Below, one piece after another: positions 5,778 through 7,433 of a stretch of DNA of 7,433 bases. A program made the translations under genes and the position numbers. Under the pieces are notes generated by a model, which saw nothing but the letters and a program-made list of their open reading frames with translations, did not search any database and was not told the DNA's origin. Source of the stretch: Flavobacteriaceae bacterium (GTDB lineage: Bacteria; Bacteroidota; Bacteroidia; Flavobacteriales; Flavobacteriaceae); NCBI GenBank assembly GCA_013214425.1, contig JABSPN010000146.1:1-7433 (forward strand), read 5' to 3'. Position 1 is the stretch's first letter. Each line of letters begins with the position of its first letter.

Positions 5778-6326
5778 ATGAATAAATATCATTTAATTTT
5801 ATTACTTATGGGATTCTTCAATTTATTTTCAAATGCTCAAGAAGTCAAAACACCAAATCAATCTGTCTATGATATTGAGTTGATTGGAATAGAAGGAAAT
5901 GCTTTAGATCTTTCTGATTATAAAGGAAAGAAAATATTATTTGTTAATGTTGCATCAGAGTGTGGATTTACAAAGCAATATGATGCATTACAAGACCTAC
6001 ACGAACAATATCAAGAGAAATTAGTAATAATTGGTCTCCCATGCAATCAGTTTGGCGGACAAGAGCCTGGTAATGAGTCAGATATTCAGACTTTTTGCAG
6101 AAAAAACTTTGGTGTCACTTTTCAACTAACAGAAAAAATAAAAGTTAAAGGTGGTGCTCAACACCCTTTATATGCCTGGTTAACCCAAAAAGCATTAAAT
6201 GGTAAAATGGATTCTTCTGTCAAATGGAATTTTCAAAAATACTTAGTTGATGAAGAAGGAAATTTAGTCGATGTTTTTTATTCGATGACAAAACCATTGA
6301 GTAGTAAAATTACCAAGCATTTATAG
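5778..6326 (+). CDS. Exported glutathione-peroxidase-like protein, probably thioredoxin-type
   Basis: This 182-residue protein reduces hydrogen peroxide or organic hydroperoxides. It opens with a clear signal peptide: N-K near the start, a hydrophobic core LILLLMGFF, and a likely signal peptidase I cut after SNA (residue 20). It should thus act in the periplasm or cell envelope. The mature part has the peroxidatic Cys in NVASECGFT (C62), the conserved PCNQFGGQEPG with Q95, and WNFQKYLV with W150-N151, which together give the C-Q-W-N tetrad. A further Cys in FCRKNFGV (C107) matches the resolving Cys of yeast Gpx3, so it is probably a two-Cys, thioredoxin-dependent enzyme and not truly glutathione-dependent. 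It is the last gene of the apparent operon, 8 bases after the SDR gene, with no Shine-Dalgarno sequence and no obvious terminator after it. Confidence 0.92.
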   Translation: MNKYHLILLLMGFFNLFSNAQEVKTPNQSVYDIELIGIEGNALDLSDYKGKKILFVNVASECGFTKQYDALQDLHEQYQEKLVIIGLPCNQFGGQEPGNESDIQTFCRKNFGVTFQLTEKIKVKGGAQHPLYAWLTQKALNGKMDSSVKWNFQKYLVDEEGNLVDVFYSMTKPLSSKITKHL

Positions 6327-6379
6327 AGTAAGCTAAAACGATAGTGTGTGAGCTATGGTTCTGTTGCTAATATTTTAAG

Positions 6380-6387
6380 TACTTTTG
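6380..6387 (+). promoter_or_regulatory. TAnnTTTG-type -7 promoter box before the YgiQ gene
   Basis: TACTTTTG matches the Bacteroidota -7 consensus TAnnTTTG exactly. The nearest TTG upstream (6364-6366) is only 13 bases away, closer than the usual -33 spacing, so the match is partial. The box ends four bases before the ATG at 6392, so transcription would begin at or next to the start codon, giving a leaderless or nearly leaderless mRNA. Confidence 0.4.
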
Positions 6388-6391
6388 CAAT

Positions 6392-7433
6392 ATGATGAAT
6401 GGGAACAGGCTTTCAGATTGGTTACCCACAACCAATAAAGAGGTAAAAATTCGTGAATGGGATGATTTAGATGTCATCCTGTTTAGTGGTGATGCTTATA
6501 TTGATCATCCATCATTCGGTCCTGCCGTTATTGGTCGTATTATTGAAAGCTGCGGATTACGTATTGCGATTGTTCCGCAACCTAATGTAAATGATAGCCT
6601 TCAGGATTTTGAAAAGTTAGGGAAACCGAATCTATTCTTCGCTGTTACTTCTGGAACAATGGATTCTATGGTTAGTAATTATACTGCCAGTAAAAAACGT
6701 CGAGATAAAGATGCCTATACACCCAATGGTGATAAAGGGTTTAGACCAGATTATGCGACTACGGTCTACACTAAAATTCTAAAAGAAAAGTTCCCAGATG
6801 TACCTGTTATTATTGGTGGAATAGAAGCTTCGCTAAGAAGAGTAACGCACTATGATTATTGGAGTGATCAATTGATGCCTAATATCCTGACTTCTTCAGG
6901 AGCTGATTTGTTGGTCTACGGAATGGGAGAGCAACCTTTACGTGAGATCATTCAGTTATTAAAAAAAGGAGTGCCTTTTTCTTCATTGCGAACAATAAAG
7001 CAAACGGCTTATATTCAGGATAAAAGTGAAGCACTCCAGAAAAACAAACAATGGAAAGATGTAGTCATATCTTCTCATGAAGCCTGTCTAAATGACAAAA
7101 AAACTTTTGCTGCCAATTTTAAAGTTATTGAGCAGGAGTCTAACAAAACATATGGTAGGAGAATCCTACAAGAAGTAGGAGAGGACCTATTAGTGATTAA
7201 CCCGCCTTTTCCAACGATGACCGAAAAGGAAATTGATGCTTCTTTTGATTTACCTTATACGCGATTACCACACCCTAAGTACAGTAAAAGAGGAGCTATT
7301 CCTGCTTTTGAAATGATCAAGTTTTCAATTAACATTCACCGCGGATGTTTTGGTGGCTGTAGTTTCTGTACGATTTCTGCACATCAAGGAAAGTTTATTG
7401 CGAGTCGTAGTAAAGAATCCATCATGAAGGAAG
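6392..7433 (+). CDS. YgiQ-family radical SAM protein (partial, runs off the window)
   Basis: The frame is open from the ATG at 6392 to the window end (347 codons), and the protein is cut at the 3' side. It matches E. coli YgiQ closely through its N-terminal domain: SGDAYIDHPSFGPAVIGR, GKPNLFFAVTSGTMDSM, IGGIEASLRR followed by HYDYWSD, and EMIKFSINIHRGCFGGCSFC. The last contains the radical SAM cluster motif CxxxCxxC at C319, C323 and C326, which binds a 4Fe-4S cluster and S-adenosylmethionine. Full-length relatives have roughly 600-740 residues, so about half is seen, and the rest of the radical SAM barrel lies outside. The reaction is not established for the family. ATG at 6395 is an equally possible start (MNGNRLSDWLP). 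The 65-base gap after the peroxidase-like gene and the promoter-like box suggest a separate transcription unit. Confidence 0.93.
   Translation, partial: MMNGNRLSDWLPTTNKEVKIREWDDLDVILFSGDAYIDHPSFGPAVIGRIIESCGLRIAIVPQPNVNDSLQDFEKLGKPNLFFAVTSGTMDSMVSNYTASKKRRDKDAYTPNGDKGFRPDYATTVYTKILKEKFPDVPVIIGGIEASLRRVTHYDYWSDQLMPNILTSSGADLLVYGMGEQPLREIIQLLKKGVPFSSLRTIKQTAYIQDKSEALQKNKQWKDVVISSHEACLNDKKTFAANFKVIEQESNKTYGRRILQEVGEDLLVINPPFPTMTEKEIDASFDLPYTRLPHPKYSKRGAIPAFEMIKFSINIHRGCFGGCSFCTISAHQGKFIASRSKESIMKE

Noticed and set aside
6327..6379. Possible terminator after the peroxidase-like gene
   Set aside because: I found no stem followed by a T tract. The repeated AGCT words do not form a convincing hairpin.
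1..7433. CRISPR arrays, tRNA or rRNA genes, insertion sequences and attachment sites
   Set aside because: I saw no regularly spaced repeats, no tRNA-like or rRNA segments, no transposase frames and no terminal repeats.

Overview
The window looks like part of a Bacteroidota chromosome, most probably a member of the Flavobacteriia. The DNA is AT-rich, start codons generally lack a Shine-Dalgarno sequence, a TAnnTTTG-type -7 promoter box lies before the last gene, and the protein sequences (AarF/ABC1, photolyase, YgiQ) read like flavobacterial versions of their families. The assignment comes from reading the sequence; no database search was made.

Layout. Positions 1-66 hold the last codons of an unrecognised gene, closed by a strong intrinsic terminator (68-99). 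Positions 100-741 contain no intact gene. They hold several inverted repeats and the decayed end of a Crp/Fnr-type regulator whose helix-turn-helix can still be read (403-576). Positions 742-6326 hold seven tightly packed + strand genes that look like one operon: a TetR-like regulator, an AarF/ABC1 (UbiB-family) kinase-like protein, a photolyase/cryptochrome flavoprotein, GTP cyclohydrolase I (folE), a 77-residue basic protein of unknown function, a short-chain dehydrogenase/reductase (SDR), and an exported glutathione-peroxidase-like protein. Four of the six junctions overlap by 1-14 bases and the other two gaps are 8 and 26 bases. A YgiQ-type radical SAM gene starts at 6392 behind its own promoter-like box and runs off the window end.

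How the genes may work together. A blue-light flavoprotein, the first enzyme of pterin/folate synthesis (a possible source of a folate antenna cofactor), a peroxidase exported from the cytoplasm and a ligand-type repressor suggest a light, UV or oxidative stress response. This is inference.

Three of the encoded proteins depart from their family's textbook active sites. The AarF protein seems to lack the whole Ala-rich nucleotide-binding loop. The photolyase homologue has lost two of three Trp-triad positions and most CPD-contact residues known from E. coli PhrB. The SDR has Ile where the catalytic Tyr should be. Together with the unknown 77-residue protein, these make the operon the most interesting part of the window.
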